Below, in pieces: positions 16,440-25,405 of a stretch of DNA of 64,000 nucleotides. How positions within the stretch are numbered: position 1 is the stretch's first letter; each line of letters begins with the position of its first letter. Origin of the DNA: an uncultured Acidimicrobiales bacterium. Its GTDB lineage: Bacteria > Actinomycetota > Acidimicrobiia > Acidimicrobiales > SHLQ01. Under the pieces are notes generated by a model, which made no database searches, was not told the origin of the DNA, and saw nothing but the letters and a program-made list of their open reading frames with translations. A program made the translations under genes and the position numbers. The stretch is from positions 62,001 through 126,000 of the forward strand of contig CALHYX010000028.1 of NCBI GenBank assembly GCA_938041035.1, given 5' to 3'.

Positions 16440-18074
16440 CTATTCGACGGTGCCCACCAACAGCGAGTGGACCGGACCGGCCTGGCGGTACTCGGTCGCC
16501 CCGAGGATGATCTGACCCCGGGCGATCAGTGCGAAGGAAATCTCATCGACCGCACCCGGGCGCAACGACGCGATGTCGACCGTCTGCCACGACACGCCAT
16601 CGAGCGTGACCAGCAGCGTCACGGCCGCCTCCTCACGCACCACGATGGCCGCGCCGTCGGATTCGACCTCGAACGCCGAGACCCAGAAGTCATCGCCCGC
16701 ATCGATGGGAAGCGCACTCGCGATCCACTCACCGGTGTCGCCGACCGTCCAGGCCGTCAGCACGCCGACCTCGCGGGTCACGACCATCGGTCGCCCCGCG
16801 ACCTCGCCCAACAGCGCCGACCGATTGCCGACCCATCCCCACTCCTGACGAGGCACAACCGGCCCGCCGGCGGTCTCCTCCCAGGTCCGACCGTCGGCGC
16901 TTCGCCACACCGAAAGGGGGTCATCAGCACCGGCCGATGCAAGGGCGAAGAACCCGTCGTCGACCGCGAGCACCTGCTCGACGGATGACAATGGACCATC
17001 GATCGGCTCGAAATCCGCACCGTCGGCCGACCAGAGCAATGTCGACGTGGTCGCGGCCAGGTCGGATGCCTGCAGGCCGAGTTCGGCGAGCGTGAACTCC
17101 CGCACGGGCTCCGGCGGTCCACACGGCGCGTCGCCGACCGCTTCCTCGACGCTTTCCTCAGTCGTACCCTCCGCGCCACCGAGGGCACCGACCTCGGAGC
17201 CGTCGATGTCGTCGGGTACTTCTTCGATCGCCTCCTCGGGCAGACAATCGGCGATGTGAGATTCGACCACGATGAGGGACCGCTCCGGGTCGAACCAGGC
17301 GAAGACGTCTTCGGAGCCGGCGAACTCCGGTGGCAACACCGAACGCGGGTCGACATTGAGCGTGTAGGTCAGCGCGGCGAGAACTCCACCATCGCCCGCG
17401 GCGACGCTGCGCCGGGCGTTGAGCCAACCGTCGCCCTCCGCCACGGGCACCTCGAACGGCAGAACCGTCGAATCCCACGTTCCCCCTCCGTCGCGGGAGG
17501 AGACGGCGAGCACGTCGACGGAACCAGCGCGGGTTCCCGGCGAGGTGCTCAGCCCGTACACGACACCGTCGTGGGTGACGATGTCGGACAACAGCGCGCC
17601 CCGGTCGAGGACCTGCGGTGTCCAGGAAATCCCGTCATCGGAGCTGTAGATGGCCTGCCGAAACGAATCGTTCAGGCCGGCCACGGCGGGGGCGGTCGAC
17701 AACACGTACAACGTGTCGGCGCTGGAGGCGGTACCGAGCGAAGAACCCGTCACCGAGAAGCCGGCGAACGGCGACGAACGCTCCTCCCACGACAATGCGA
17801 ACTCCTCGACCGCCGCCGGTGCCGGGGTATCGAGTTCGCCTTGCTCGGCGAACTGACTCGTCGAGGGATCGTCGACGTCGGTGGCCGACACGAACCAGGC
17901 CGCGCCGCCGATGATAAGAAGCAACGCCGTCGCCACGGTGGCCCGAGCGGCGATGGCCTGGCGACGGATGCGGCGCGACCGGGCGACCGCAGCCTGGGGG
18001 TCAGCCGTCGGCAATTTGATGAGGTCGGCGTCGGTGTGGAGCTGAGAGCGGATCTGGTGCTCGAGGTCAGCCAT
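16440..18074 (-). CDS. Membrane protein coupled to ECF sigma factor, probable anti-sigma/sensor
   Basis: The 544-residue protein starts with about 45 cytoplasmic residues, has one transmembrane helix at about residues 46-65 (ATVATALLLIIGGAAWFVS), and continues with a large outer region. The outer part has strands with repeated WS-D-G and S-x-D-G-x-x-W words (SSDDGISWTPQVL, WSADGADFEPI, RSADGRTWEE) of the Asp-box type found in sialidase-like beta-propellers. Its start overlaps the end of the sigma factor gene by 8 bp, so translation is coupled. By position and topology it should hold or sense for that sigma factor, though no classical zinc anti-sigma motif is visible. The ligand is unknown. 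Confidence 0.75.
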   Translation of the reverse strand: MADLEHQIRSQLHTDADLIKLPTADPQAAVARSRRIRRQAIAARATVATALLLIIGGAAWFVSATDVDDPSTSQFAEQGELDTPAPAAVEEFALSWEERSSPFAGFSVTGSSLGTASSADTLYVLSTAPAVAGLNDSFRQAIYSSDDGISWTPQVLDRGALLSDIVTHDGVVYGLSTSPGTRAGSVDVLAVSSRDGGGTWDSTVLPFEVPVAEGDGWLNARRSVAAGDGGVLAALTYTLNVDPRSVLPPEFAGSEDVFAWFDPERSLIVVESHIADCLPEEAIEEVPDDIDGSEVGALGGAEGTTEESVEEAVGDAPCGPPEPVREFTLAELGLQASDLAATTSTLLWSADGADFEPIDGPLSSVEQVLAVDDGFFALASAGADDPLSVWRSADGRTWEETAGGPVVPRQEWGWVGNRSALLGEVAGRPMVVTREVGVLTAWTVGDTGEWIASALPIDAGDDFWVSAFEVESDGAAIVVREEAAVTLLVTLDGVSWQTVDIASLRPGAVDEISFALIARGQIILGATEYRQAGPVHSLLVGTVE

Positions 18075-18678
18075 GGTGCTGCCTTTCGTCGGAGGGGTTG
18101 GCGGGTGGTTGGACGAGGTCGATCATCTCGGCCGGAGCCGGGGGATCCGGGCGGGCCGGATCGAGGTGACCGAGCGTTCTGCTCAGCTGTTCAAGGCCCC
18201 GGGACAAACGGCTCTTGACCGTGCCCGGGGCAATATCGAGTGCCGCCGCGGTTTCACCGACGGACCAATCGAGCAACAACCGGCAGACGACCACCGACCG
18301 CATCTTGATATCGAGCGCCTGGATGGCGTCTCGAATGCTCGGGTCGGCGATCGGGGGGAGCGACGACGCGGTTTCCTCGACCCAGGGCAGACGGCGAGAC
18401 AGCCGCCGATGCAGCGACCGGGCGTAGTTCAACCCAACCCGGTAGACCCAACCGGCCGGGTTTTCGTACTTCTGGACGGTGGCCCAGCGCAGGTAGGCCC
18501 GGGCCATCGCCTCGTCGGTGGCTTCGGCACCGAGATCCGGGTTGCCGAGGGTCACGCCCAGCGCCTGGGCGATGCGCTGGTGCGACGCCCGGTAGAACGT
18601 GTCGAAATCAGCCGCTGCGGTCCGGGTGGCATACTCGGCTCGCTTCACGATCGGTATCTCCGCGGTGGTTGCTCCCAT
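18067..18678 (-). CDS. ECF-type RNA polymerase sigma factor
   Basis: A 203-residue group IV sigma factor. Region 2 spans about residues 25-95 (DFDTFYRASHQRIAQAL, EATDEAMARAYLRW, NPAGWVYRVGLNYARS), and region 4 about 125-180 with the helix-turn-helix WSVGETAAALDIAPGTVKSRL. A Pro-rich tail follows. I take the ATG at 18678; an upstream GTG reading would add nine residues. It is translationally coupled by an 8-bp overlap to the downstream membrane protein, the usual layout for an ECF sigma factor and its regulator. The regulon is unknown; no shared promoter motif was identified by eye. Confidence 0.9.
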   Translation of the reverse strand: MGATTAEIPIVKRAEYATRTAAADFDTFYRASHQRIAQALGVTLGNPDLGAEATDEAMARAYLRWATVQKYENPAGWVYRVGLNYARSLHRRLSRRLPWVEETASSLPPIADPSIRDAIQALDIKMRSVVVCRLLLDWSVGETAAALDIAPGTVKSRLSRGLEQLSRTLGHLDPARPDPPAPAEMIDLVQPPANPSDERQHHG

Positions 18679-18729
18679 ATGTGAGGTACACCCCGCGCCC
18701 GGCACTTCGGTTCCATATTCGTGGCTGGA

Positions 18730-20685
18730 CTACCCATCGCCGGCATCTTCGAGCACGGCGAGCAGTTCCCGGGCGGGGAGGAAGTCCGGACTACGGCGCA
18801 GTGCCTCGTCGATCGCGGCGCGCGCCTCTGCGGTCCGGCCCGCTTCGGCGAGCGCCAGGCCCTGGTTGACCAGTGGCGCCGGGCTGCTCGGGGCCAGGGC
18901 GGCCGCTCGGTCCCATGCCGCGAGGGCCTCGTCGACTGCGCCGACGCGGTAGTGGGCGACGCCGAGCTCCAGCTGCACCTCGGATCGATTGGGGTCCATG
19001 TCGGCGAGCGCCAACCAGGCCGCCAACGCGCGGTCCGCGCCCGATCGGTCATCGAGCGCCGCTTCGGACAACAGCTCGGCCTGCTGGAGACGAAGCGCCG
19101 GATCGTCCGGCGACCGGGCGAGCCCCGCCCGGTTCCGGTCCATCGCCAGCTCGAGCGCGCCGCGCCCACCATCGGAGGCGATCGCCGCCGCCGCGAAGTG
19201 ATAGCGGATCGAGTCGGGGCGGATCGCCCGGGCGCTGTCGGCTGCGGCGACGGCCGCGTCGACCTCACCTCGACTCGCGAGGTCGAGCGCCCGCCCCAAC
19301 CGGTGGTCGGCCACGACGTCGAACCCGCCGGCGATCAGCGCGACAACCGCGAGCACGCCGGCCAGCCCGCCGCCGACCGTTCGGCGTTGGACCGCGCCCG
19401 GGCGGACCGCTGCCTCGTCGGGGTGATCCTCGCCGTCCTCGCTCTTCGGCGAAGCGGCCAACGCCATGCCGGCGAACAACCAGAAGATCGGGTCGATCTC
19501 GGCCAGGGGGAATAGGAACTGCTGCTGCGCCACGTAACCGACCAGCGCCGCGAAGCTCGCCCCCGCCACCAACTTCTCCCGGTCCGACGATGCGGACCGA
19601 GACCGTCGATAGGCGCCGATGAGCACCACCCCGAGCAACGCGAGGTAGCCAATCATCCCCGGGATACCGCTCGAAACCCCGACGTCCAGCGCGCCGTTGT
19701 GGACCCGATCGGGCAGGACCGCCCGGCCATACTTCTGCTCGTACTCGGCTCCGACGAACGAACCGAACACCACGCGGTATCCCTCCGGACCTACGCCCAG
19801 CGCGGGCCGGTCGGCGAGCACCGCAGCACCGACCCTCCACTCGTCGAGCCGACCGCCCGCGGTGCCATCACCGAGGTCGAAGGAACTGAGGGCCCGGGCA
19901 CCGAGCGGCGTGACCACCGCGAGCACGACCGTCAATGCGATCGCGGCGATCCCCGCGGCGGGCCACCGTCGCAGCCAGGGGACCACACGGCCGGCGACGG
20001 CGAGCAGCGCCGCGACCAAACCCACCCAGGCCCCGCGCGTCTGGGTTGCGAGCACCGCGATCACCAGCAGCGTCGCCGCGGCCGCGGCCACCCAGCGCCA
20101 CCGGTCGGTCTCCACCCCGGGGAGCGCCCGGACGACCGCGATCGGAACCAACAGCACGCCCGCGGCGCCGAGATACGCCGGCTGGCCATAAATCCCGCCG
20201 ACCCGATCCGTGGCGAGCGAGGTGGCTACCGGAGCCCCGAAGACCAATTCGATCGCGCCGTAACCGCCGATGATCAACCCGGCGACCACCGCGCCCCGCC
20301 ACACCAATCGTCGGTCCTCCGGTTCGCGGAGTTGTTGTCCGCCCACGAACGCCGCACCGAAGAGGAGCCAGGTGAGTGCCCCCATACGGCGGTCCGGGGT
20401 GCCGATGAAGCCGTGCAGTCGGTCGACGCCGACGCTGGCGGCGAGGACGATCCACATCAGCAACAGTGCGCCGATGACCCCACTGGTGTGGTCGAGCAGG
20501 AACGGTCGCCCCTCCCGACTCGACAGCAGTGCGGCCGCCAGCAGAGCCATCGTGGCGACGGTTACCGCCGTCAGCTTGGCCGGACCGAACACCGACCAGC
20601 CCCACGGGTCGAACACGGCCGTGGCCCCGATCACCGCCGTGCCGGCCCAGGCCGGGACGGTGTATGGGCGATCGGCCGGAGTCAC
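18730..20685 (-). CDS. O-antigen ligase/Wzy-like membrane protein with TPR tail
   Basis: The 651-residue protein has about 12 hydrophobic segments up to residue 450. The periplasmic loop carries the Wzy_C-type signature TQTRGAWVGL, RLDEWRVGAAVLADRPALGVGPEGYR and VHNGALDVGVSSGIPG, as in O-antigen ligases and polymerases. The last 200 residues are three to four tetratricopeptide repeats (PNRSEVQLELGVAHYRVGAVDEALAAWDRA is the clearest). Such proteins transfer or polymerise glycans on an undecaprenyl carrier or on proteins at the outer membrane face. In a Gram-positive-type cell the acceptor could be a wall or surface glycan (inference). The start is a GTG at 20685, 6 nt behind CAAACT. Confidence 0.82.
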   Translation of the reverse strand: MTPADRPYTVPAWAGTAVIGATAVFDPWGWSVFGPAKLTAVTVATMALLAAALLSSREGRPFLLDHTSGVIGALLLMWIVLAASVGVDRLHGFIGTPDRRMGALTWLLFGAAFVGGQQLREPEDRRLVWRGAVVAGLIIGGYGAIELVFGAPVATSLATDRVGGIYGQPAYLGAAGVLLVPIAVVRALPGVETDRWRWVAAAAATLLVIAVLATQTRGAWVGLVAALLAVAGRVVPWLRRWPAAGIAAIALTVVLAVVTPLGARALSSFDLGDGTAGGRLDEWRVGAAVLADRPALGVGPEGYRVVFGSFVGAEYEQKYGRAVLPDRVHNGALDVGVSSGIPGMIGYLALLGVVLIGAYRRSRSASSDREKLVAGASFAALVGYVAQQQFLFPLAEIDPIFWLFAGMALAASPKSEDGEDHPDEAAVRPGAVQRRTVGGGLAGVLAVVALIAGGFDVVADHRLGRALDLASRGEVDAAVAAADSARAIRPDSIRYHFAAAAIASDGGRGALELAMDRNRAGLARSPDDPALRLQQAELLSEAALDDRSGADRALAAWLALADMDPNRSEVQLELGVAHYRVGAVDEALAAWDRAAALAPSSPAPLVNQGLALAEAGRTAEARAAIDEALRRSPDFLPARELLAVLEDAGDG

Positions 20686-20743
20686 CCGCCCAGTTTGTCG
20701 GTCGCCGAGGGCGATACCTCGTCAGCCGCGCGTTTGCCGCCCG

Positions 20744-21895
20744 CTACTGCCGGCCGGCGTCGTAGCGGCCCGGGGTATCGCGCACCGGGGCCCGGAGGAT
20801 CCGGTCGACCGCGCCGACCACACCGTCGTCCTCGACCAGACGGCTCCTGGCGTCGGCTCCGTCATCGACCGCCGCCTCGTCGCCGCCTCCTGGAGAGGCG
20901 GTCGGCCGGACGAGGTCGGCCGGAGAATCGGGGACGACCGCATCGCTCAGCGGCGATACTCCATAGGCCACGACGTCCGGGTCGGCCGACGCGTTTGGCC
21001 CGGAACCATCGCTTCGACCGGCGCCGGTGTACGCCGCTTCGATCGTGGGCCCCGACGCGCGCACGGCGAAGTTTGCCACCCCGGCGATCTGGGTGATCGT
21101 CGCCTGCCACGACAACAACTGCGTGGCCAGCAGGTCATCGAGGTCAGAACCGCTCGCGGCTCCCTCGACGTATACCGACGCGTCGAACACGACCTCCCAG
21201 AACTCCGACCCGTCCTGCAGCGCGTTCTTGCGGACCTCGCGCAGGCGCAACGCCCGCTGCCGGAAGCCGGGGTCGCGTTCGGGCTGGTTGACGAACGGCG
21301 TCGGCTCCAACGCGACCGAGGACGTTTCCGGGAGGTAGAACCGACCGAACCGGCCCAGGGTGGGTGCCAGTTTCGACCGGGTCACCCCGTGGAACAGGCA
21401 GGTCGCGCCCGCCACCATCAACAGGTCGCCGATGCTGACGGCCGAGCGGAGGAACCGGTTCGGGATCGGTACCGGGATCACGTCGCCGAGGAAGAGCAGG
21501 CGCGGGTTCTTGAGCGGAAACGAATTTCGGAACGCCTCCGCATCGTGGGTCATTCCCGCAGCCTCCACCGCCCACGCCCACGCCGGCATGATGCCGCCAT
21601 TGGCGAGAAGGGCGGTGAGGTTCATCAACCCACCCACGCCGAGCATCCACAGTCCGGGCACCTTGCGGTTGAACCACAGAAAGCCGACGGCCATGCCGTA
21701 GGTCGCCAGGTGGAGTATCTCCGCCGTCTTGCCCGGGTACCAGGTCTGCGGCGTGGTGGTGATCAGGACCTGAAGCGCCATCGCAACGAGGATCAACCCA
21801 TAGGACTGCACGCGCAGCAGCCCCATCCGGTTCATGTCGCCCTTGAGGAGCGGAACGGAGACCACGATCAGCACGAATGCTGCCAGCATTATCAT
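20744..21895 (-). CDS. DUF5317 membrane protein with long cytoplasmic tail
   Basis: The first 180 residues hold about five hydrophobic segments and the typical DUF5317 words LWMLGVGGLMNLTALLANGGIMP and LGDVIPVPIPN followed by SIGDLLMV. The remaining 200 residues are soluble, with a helical part and a low-complexity acidic end, and are not part of that family. The ATG at 21895 overlaps the stop of the GGDEF-EAL gene as ATGA, so the two are translated together. This suggests the protein works with the cyclic-di-GMP enzyme or shares its signal. The biochemical role of DUF5317 is not known to me. Confidence 0.78.
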   Translation of the reverse strand: MIMLAAFVLIVVSVPLLKGDMNRMGLLRVQSYGLILVAMALQVLITTTPQTWYPGKTAEILHLATYGMAVGFLWFNRKVPGLWMLGVGGLMNLTALLANGGIMPAWAWAVEAAGMTHDAEAFRNSFPLKNPRLLFLGDVIPVPIPNRFLRSAVSIGDLLMVAGATCLFHGVTRSKLAPTLGRFGRFYLPETSSVALEPTPFVNQPERDPGFRQRALRLREVRKNALQDGSEFWEVVFDASVYVEGAASGSDLDDLLATQLLSWQATITQIAGVANFAVRASGPTIEAAYTGAGRSDGSGPNASADPDVVAYGVSPLSDAVVPDSPADLVRPTASPGGGDEAAVDDGADARSRLVEDDGVVGAVDRILRAPVRDTPGRYDAGRQ

Positions 21896-23925
21896 GAGAC
21901 GGTTCTTTCTGTCGCTGCTCCAGCGGCGACGAATCGGGAGTTGGCAAGCCACAGCAGCAGCTCTTGCAAAGATCGGGCTTCGGCCACGATGTGGCCCTGA
22001 ATCGCCGTGAGGCCGGTCTCGGCAAAGGCCCGCGCATCGTCGAGATGTTCGACCCGTTTGGCGACGACCTGCATGCCGAGCTCACTCGAGAGCTGGGTGA
22101 GATTGCGCACCAGCGCCCGAGCGATCGGGTCGGTGCCGATGCCGGCGCTAAGCGAGCTGTCGAGTTTCAGCGTGTCGACATCGAACGACCCGAGCAGCGA
22201 CAGCGAAGCGGTGCCCGCGCCAAAGTCGTCCAGGATCACTCCGAGGCCCCATCGGTCGAGCTCGGAGATCAGCGAACTCTTGCGTAGGCCTTCGAGCGAG
22301 ACGGAGCGGTCATCAACCTCGACCTGCACGCTCCTGGCCGGGAGTTTGCGGTGGCGGATACGACCGGCGACCTCGGCGAGGAACGCGGGGTCGTCCATCC
22401 CGGCGGCGAGCATGTTCACCGACACCGGGATGCCGTGGCCGGCGTGGTGCCAATGGGCACAGGCATCGATGGCCAGCTCGAAGATCGCCCGGTTCAGTCG
22501 TCGACTGAGGTCCGGGTCCCGCACGAGGGGGAGAAATTCCTCGGGCAGGAGCATGCCGCGCTCGGGGTGTGGCCAGCGCACCAAGGCCTCGATCCCTAGG
22601 ACGGAACCCCGTTCGATATCCACCCAGGGTTGGAAGTGGAGTTGCAGCTCGGCGTTCGTGATGGCCTTGTCGAGGTTGGCCACGACCGACAGCCGGCCCT
22701 GGTTGTCGAGCACCCGAGTGGGGTCGAACATGGCGACGCCCAGATGCTCGCGTTTGGCCAGGTACATGGCGGTGTCGGCCCGTTCGAGCAGCGTTTCGAA
22801 ATCGCTTCCGTGTTCGGGTGCGAGGCACACGCCCAAACTTCCGCCGATCTCCAGCAACGAGCCTTCGATCTCGGCCGGCCGGCGGAGCTCGGCGCCCAGC
22901 TGACCGACGAGTCGATGGGCCTGATCGGCGGTGAGTTCGCCGTCGAAGAAGACGACGAACTCGTCGCCGCCCAACCGGGCCATGGCGTCATCGGAGCGCA
23001 GGTTGGCCCGGAGACGATCGGCCACCGTCTGCAACACCGCATCGCCGACCTGGTGGCCGAGATGGTCGTTGATCTGCTTGAACCCGTCGAGATCGAGCAG
23101 GGCCACGGCACCGCTGCGTCCCGCGGCGAGTCGCTCCTCGACCTCGATCCGGAACAAGCGTCGGTTGGGCAGTCCGGTCAACGTGTCGTGGTTGGCGTCG
23201 TACTCGCGATCGGTGGCCTCCTGGGCCGCCCGATACACCGCAAAGGCCGTCACGTAGAGAATCGGCAGCAGGAACAGGCTTCGCTGCGCGACCACCACCG
23301 AGATGGGCGCCAGGGTCAACAGCAGGCCGTCGGTCGACATCGTGCCGCTGATCGACTCCACGATCGTCGTGCGCAGATCGGCCTTCGACGACAAGCTGAT
23401 GACCACCCCGGTCAACACCCCGTTCACCACCACCGCCATCAACCCGGCGAGCAGGGCGACCGGAAGCCACAATGGTTCCAGGCTGTTGCCCGGCAACAGC
23501 GCGAGCGACTGACCGGCGAAGATCATCACCGCTCCCGCCGCGGCCACCGAGAGCGCGAGTTGGCTGGCGTTGAACGCCACCCGCAACCACGGTTGCCGCC
23601 CGACCAGTTCACCGATGATGCTGCCGATTACGATCCCGAGGACCGCGGCGGCGGGAGCGCCGGACAACACGAGCGCGAGCGCGAAGATCCACGAGAACGT
23701 CACCGACAACCCGTTCTCCAGGCGAATCCAGGCCACCGGCCGGAACTCGGCGAGCACCAGGCCGATCCCGAAGACCCAGACGATCGTCCGATCGTCGCCT
23801 TCGGGGAACAGCAACCACAGATCCGAGCGCGACATCAGCAGAATGGCCGCGGCCGCGATCGCGACGACAAGGCTCACGTACAGCTCGACGCTGCTACGCC
23901 CGAGGAGTGCACGGACTTGGTTCAT
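21892..23925 (-). CDS. Membrane GGDEF-EAL protein (cyclic di-GMP turnover)
   Basis: The 677 residues begin with six to eight membrane helices up to about 235. A GGDEF domain follows (about 250-410) with an intact active site RLGGDEF and an upstream RxxD inhibitory site (RSDD). The EAL domain (about 425-665) reads EALVRW and DDFGAG, but VEVDD replaces the usual E-x-T-E, AKRVEH replaces AEGVET, and QGH replaces QGY. So diguanylate cyclase activity is likely, while phosphodiesterase activity may be lost and the EAL part may only bind c-di-GMP. The gene overlaps the DUF5317 gene by ATGA. The ATG at 23925 has no clear ribosome binding site. Confidence 0.88.
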   Translation of the reverse strand: MNQVRALLGRSSVELYVSLVVAIAAAAILLMSRSDLWLLFPEGDDRTIVWVFGIGLVLAEFRPVAWIRLENGLSVTFSWIFALALVLSGAPAAAVLGIVIGSIIGELVGRQPWLRVAFNASQLALSVAAAGAVMIFAGQSLALLPGNSLEPLWLPVALLAGLMAVVVNGVLTGVVISLSSKADLRTTIVESISGTMSTDGLLLTLAPISVVVAQRSLFLLPILYVTAFAVYRAAQEATDREYDANHDTLTGLPNRRLFRIEVEERLAAGRSGAVALLDLDGFKQINDHLGHQVGDAVLQTVADRLRANLRSDDAMARLGGDEFVVFFDGELTADQAHRLVGQLGAELRRPAEIEGSLLEIGGSLGVCLAPEHGSDFETLLERADTAMYLAKREHLGVAMFDPTRVLDNQGRLSVVANLDKAITNAELQLHFQPWVDIERGSVLGIEALVRWPHPERGMLLPEEFLPLVRDPDLSRRLNRAIFELAIDACAHWHHAGHGIPVSVNMLAAGMDDPAFLAEVAGRIRHRKLPARSVQVEVDDRSVSLEGLRKSSLISELDRWGLGVILDDFGAGTASLSLLGSFDVDTLKLDSSLSAGIGTDPIARALVRNLTQLSSELGMQVVAKRVEHLDDARAFAETGLTAIQGHIVAEARSLQELLLWLANSRFVAAGAATERTVS

Positions 23926-23951
23926 CGACCCGTCCGTTCACGCGCGACGAA

Positions 23952-23971
23952 ACCGCCCCAGGTGGGGCGGT
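23952..23971. terminator. Hairpin upstream of the GGDEF-EAL gene
   Basis: A perfect 8-bp stem ACCGCCCC with GGGGCGGT and a 4-base loop, followed on the minus strand by TTTCG. It could stop leftward transcription before the GGDEF-EAL gene. The stretch 23972-24130 holds nothing convincing. Confidence 0.5.
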
Positions 23972-24179
23972 ATGCCTCGCGCGCTAGCCGGGTTCTTTGC
24001 ATATGGACCAAAAGGAGACTTGTCGGTGGTGGTTCTTGTTTCGACACCCGTGCGGACGCGCTGAACGAAAAGGAGCGTGATTGACACACGAGCCGGGCGG
24101 TCCTCGGTTCGTCGGAATCGAGCGATGACGCGGCGGTGGACCCCCGCAAAGCGAGGGCCCACCGTCAGTGTTTCGTCAA

Positions 24180-24197
24180 CCCTGGGTTCAACCAGGG
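24180..24197 (-). terminator. Hairpin behind the small membrane peptide gene
   Basis: CCCTGG pairs with CCAGGG over a six-base loop, starting 14 nt behind the stop at 24211 on the minus strand. An imperfect GC-rich stem at 24135-24164 follows. Confidence 0.45.
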
Positions 24198-24210
24198 AAT
24201 GGCGTGGTCG

Positions 24211-24315
24211 CTACCACCACTTCAGCGGGGCGGCGAGAACCGTCATGAGCATGCCGGTTCCGCTGACGGCGGCCCAGATGGCGAGGCGGTTCTTGGTGTT
24301 GTGAATCTGCTTCAT
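24211..24315 (-). CDS. Possible 34-residue membrane peptide
   Basis: A short frame encodes 34 residues: a polar basic start (MKQIHNTKNR), one hydrophobic helix of about 20 residues with glycines, and a KWW end. The ATG at 24315 has GGAGAAG about eight bases upstream, and hairpins follow the stop, so it looks like a complete transcription unit in the 560-bp gap between the GGDEF-EAL and PhyH genes. Its topology fits a small inner-membrane protein with the N-terminus in the cytoplasm. I do not recognise a family. A chance frame cannot be ruled out. Confidence 0.45.
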   Translation of the reverse strand: MKQIHNTKNRLAIWAAVSGTGMLMTVLAAPLKWW

Positions 24316-24477
24316 TTTGGGGTCTTCTCCACGGTTGAGGTTCGGAAATCTGGCAGGAAATCGGAACCCTCCACCCCGACAACGGCCGATGGGCGCGAAA
24401 GCTTGAGCGCGAATCTCCTCACCGGCGGTTGGAGCATCCACCCCGTGGCGAAAGGGCGCCGATTCGCCGACGCCATC

Positions 24478-24483
24478 TACGCT
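24478..24483 (+). promoter_or_regulatory. TACGCT -10 box, leaderless-type
   Basis: The box ends 6 nt before the ATG at 24490 of the PhyH gene and decides that start over longer in-frame readings. Confidence 0.5.
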
Positions 24484-24489
24484 GGCCCC

Positions 24490-25362
24490 ATGGCGAATCC
24501 CGACACCGCATCACCGATCAAGGCGTACCGACGGTCGGATGACCCGGAGACCATCGCGGCCGCGCTCGTCGAGGACGGCGGCGTCGTCATCGAGGACTTC
24601 CTCGACCCCGGCACGGTCGCGACCCTCAACGCCGAACTCGACCCGGTCATCGCCGCCGACGATCACGCCGACCGGATCTTCGTGAACGACATGATCGCGT
24701 CGTTCTTCGGCGAACACGTCAGCCACGTCACCGCCATGGCCAACCACTCGAACGCGTTTGTGAACGAGGTGTTGTTGCACCCGACGTACGACGAGTTGTG
24801 TCGGCGGGTACTCGGCCCGAATTGTGCGGACTGGACACTGAACGTCGGGCACCTCCTTCAGCGGGGACCGGGGGCCGAGCAGCAGTACGTTCACCGCGAC
24901 CACGATGTCTGGAACTTCATGCCAGAACCTCACCCCGAGCTCGAGTTGGCGTCGATGGTCGCCCTCGTGGACTTCACCGCCGACAACGGCGCCACCCGCG
25001 TCGTGCCCGGAAGCCACCGCTGGGCAAAAGGGCGCTATCCCACCGATGCCGAGTTGGTTGCGGTCGAGATGCCCGCAGGAGCGGCGCTCATCTACCTGGG
25101 ATCCACCTTTCATGCCGGCGGAACCAACCGCACCGCCGACGAGCAGCGCCGCGGTTTCCATCTCAGCTTCGTGCTCGGCTGGCTGCGAACCGAGGAGAAC
25201 AACACGCTCGCGACGCCGCCCGACATCGCCCGTCATCTGCCGCGACGCGCCCAGGAGCTGCTCGGCTACGCCGCCCACGACGCGATCGAGAGTGCCGGGG
25301 GTTACCTCGGTGCGGTCGACGTCGCCCACCCCTATGACCTCATGGCGAAGGGCCGGCTGTAG
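24490..25362 (+). CDS. Phytanoyl-CoA dioxygenase (PhyH) family protein
   Basis: A 290-residue Fe(II)/2-oxoglutarate-dependent oxygenase. The iron triad is visible as His135 and Asp137 in VHRDHD and His208 in TFHAGGTNRT, with Arg214 as the probable 2-oxoglutarate anchor. The family hydroxylates acyl-CoAs and many secondary metabolites, so the substrate is open. The start at 24490 is favoured by the TACGCT box 6 nt upstream. It lies 43 bp before the exopolyphosphatase gene on the same strand, but that gene seems to have its own promoter, so a functional link is not implied. Confidence 0.88.
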   Translation: MANPDTASPIKAYRRSDDPETIAAALVEDGGVVIEDFLDPGTVATLNAELDPVIAADDHADRIFVNDMIASFFGEHVSHVTAMANHSNAFVNEVLLHPTYDELCRRVLGPNCADWTLNVGHLLQRGPGAEQQYVHRDHDVWNFMPEPHPELELASMVALVDFTADNGATRVVPGSHRWAKGRYPTDAELVAVEMPAGAALIYLGSTFHAGGTNRTADEQRRGFHLSFVLGWLRTEENNTLATPPDIARHLPRRAQELLGYAAHDAIESAGGYLGAVDVAHPYDLMAKGRL

Positions 25363-25393
25363 ACCTCGTGGCTTCGGGTTGCGGACCGGGTGC

Positions 25394-25399
25394 CATGAT
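25394..25399 (+). promoter_or_regulatory. CATGAT, weak leaderless-type -10 box
   Basis: It ends 6 nt before the ATG at 25406. The first base departs from TANNNT, so the call is weak. Confidence 0.3.
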
Positions 25400-25405
25400 C
25401 GCGAG

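Noticed and set aside
24003..24080. A 25-codon plus-strand frame beginning at the ATG in CATATGGACC
   Set aside because: No ribosome binding site, no -10 box and no recognisable peptide character.
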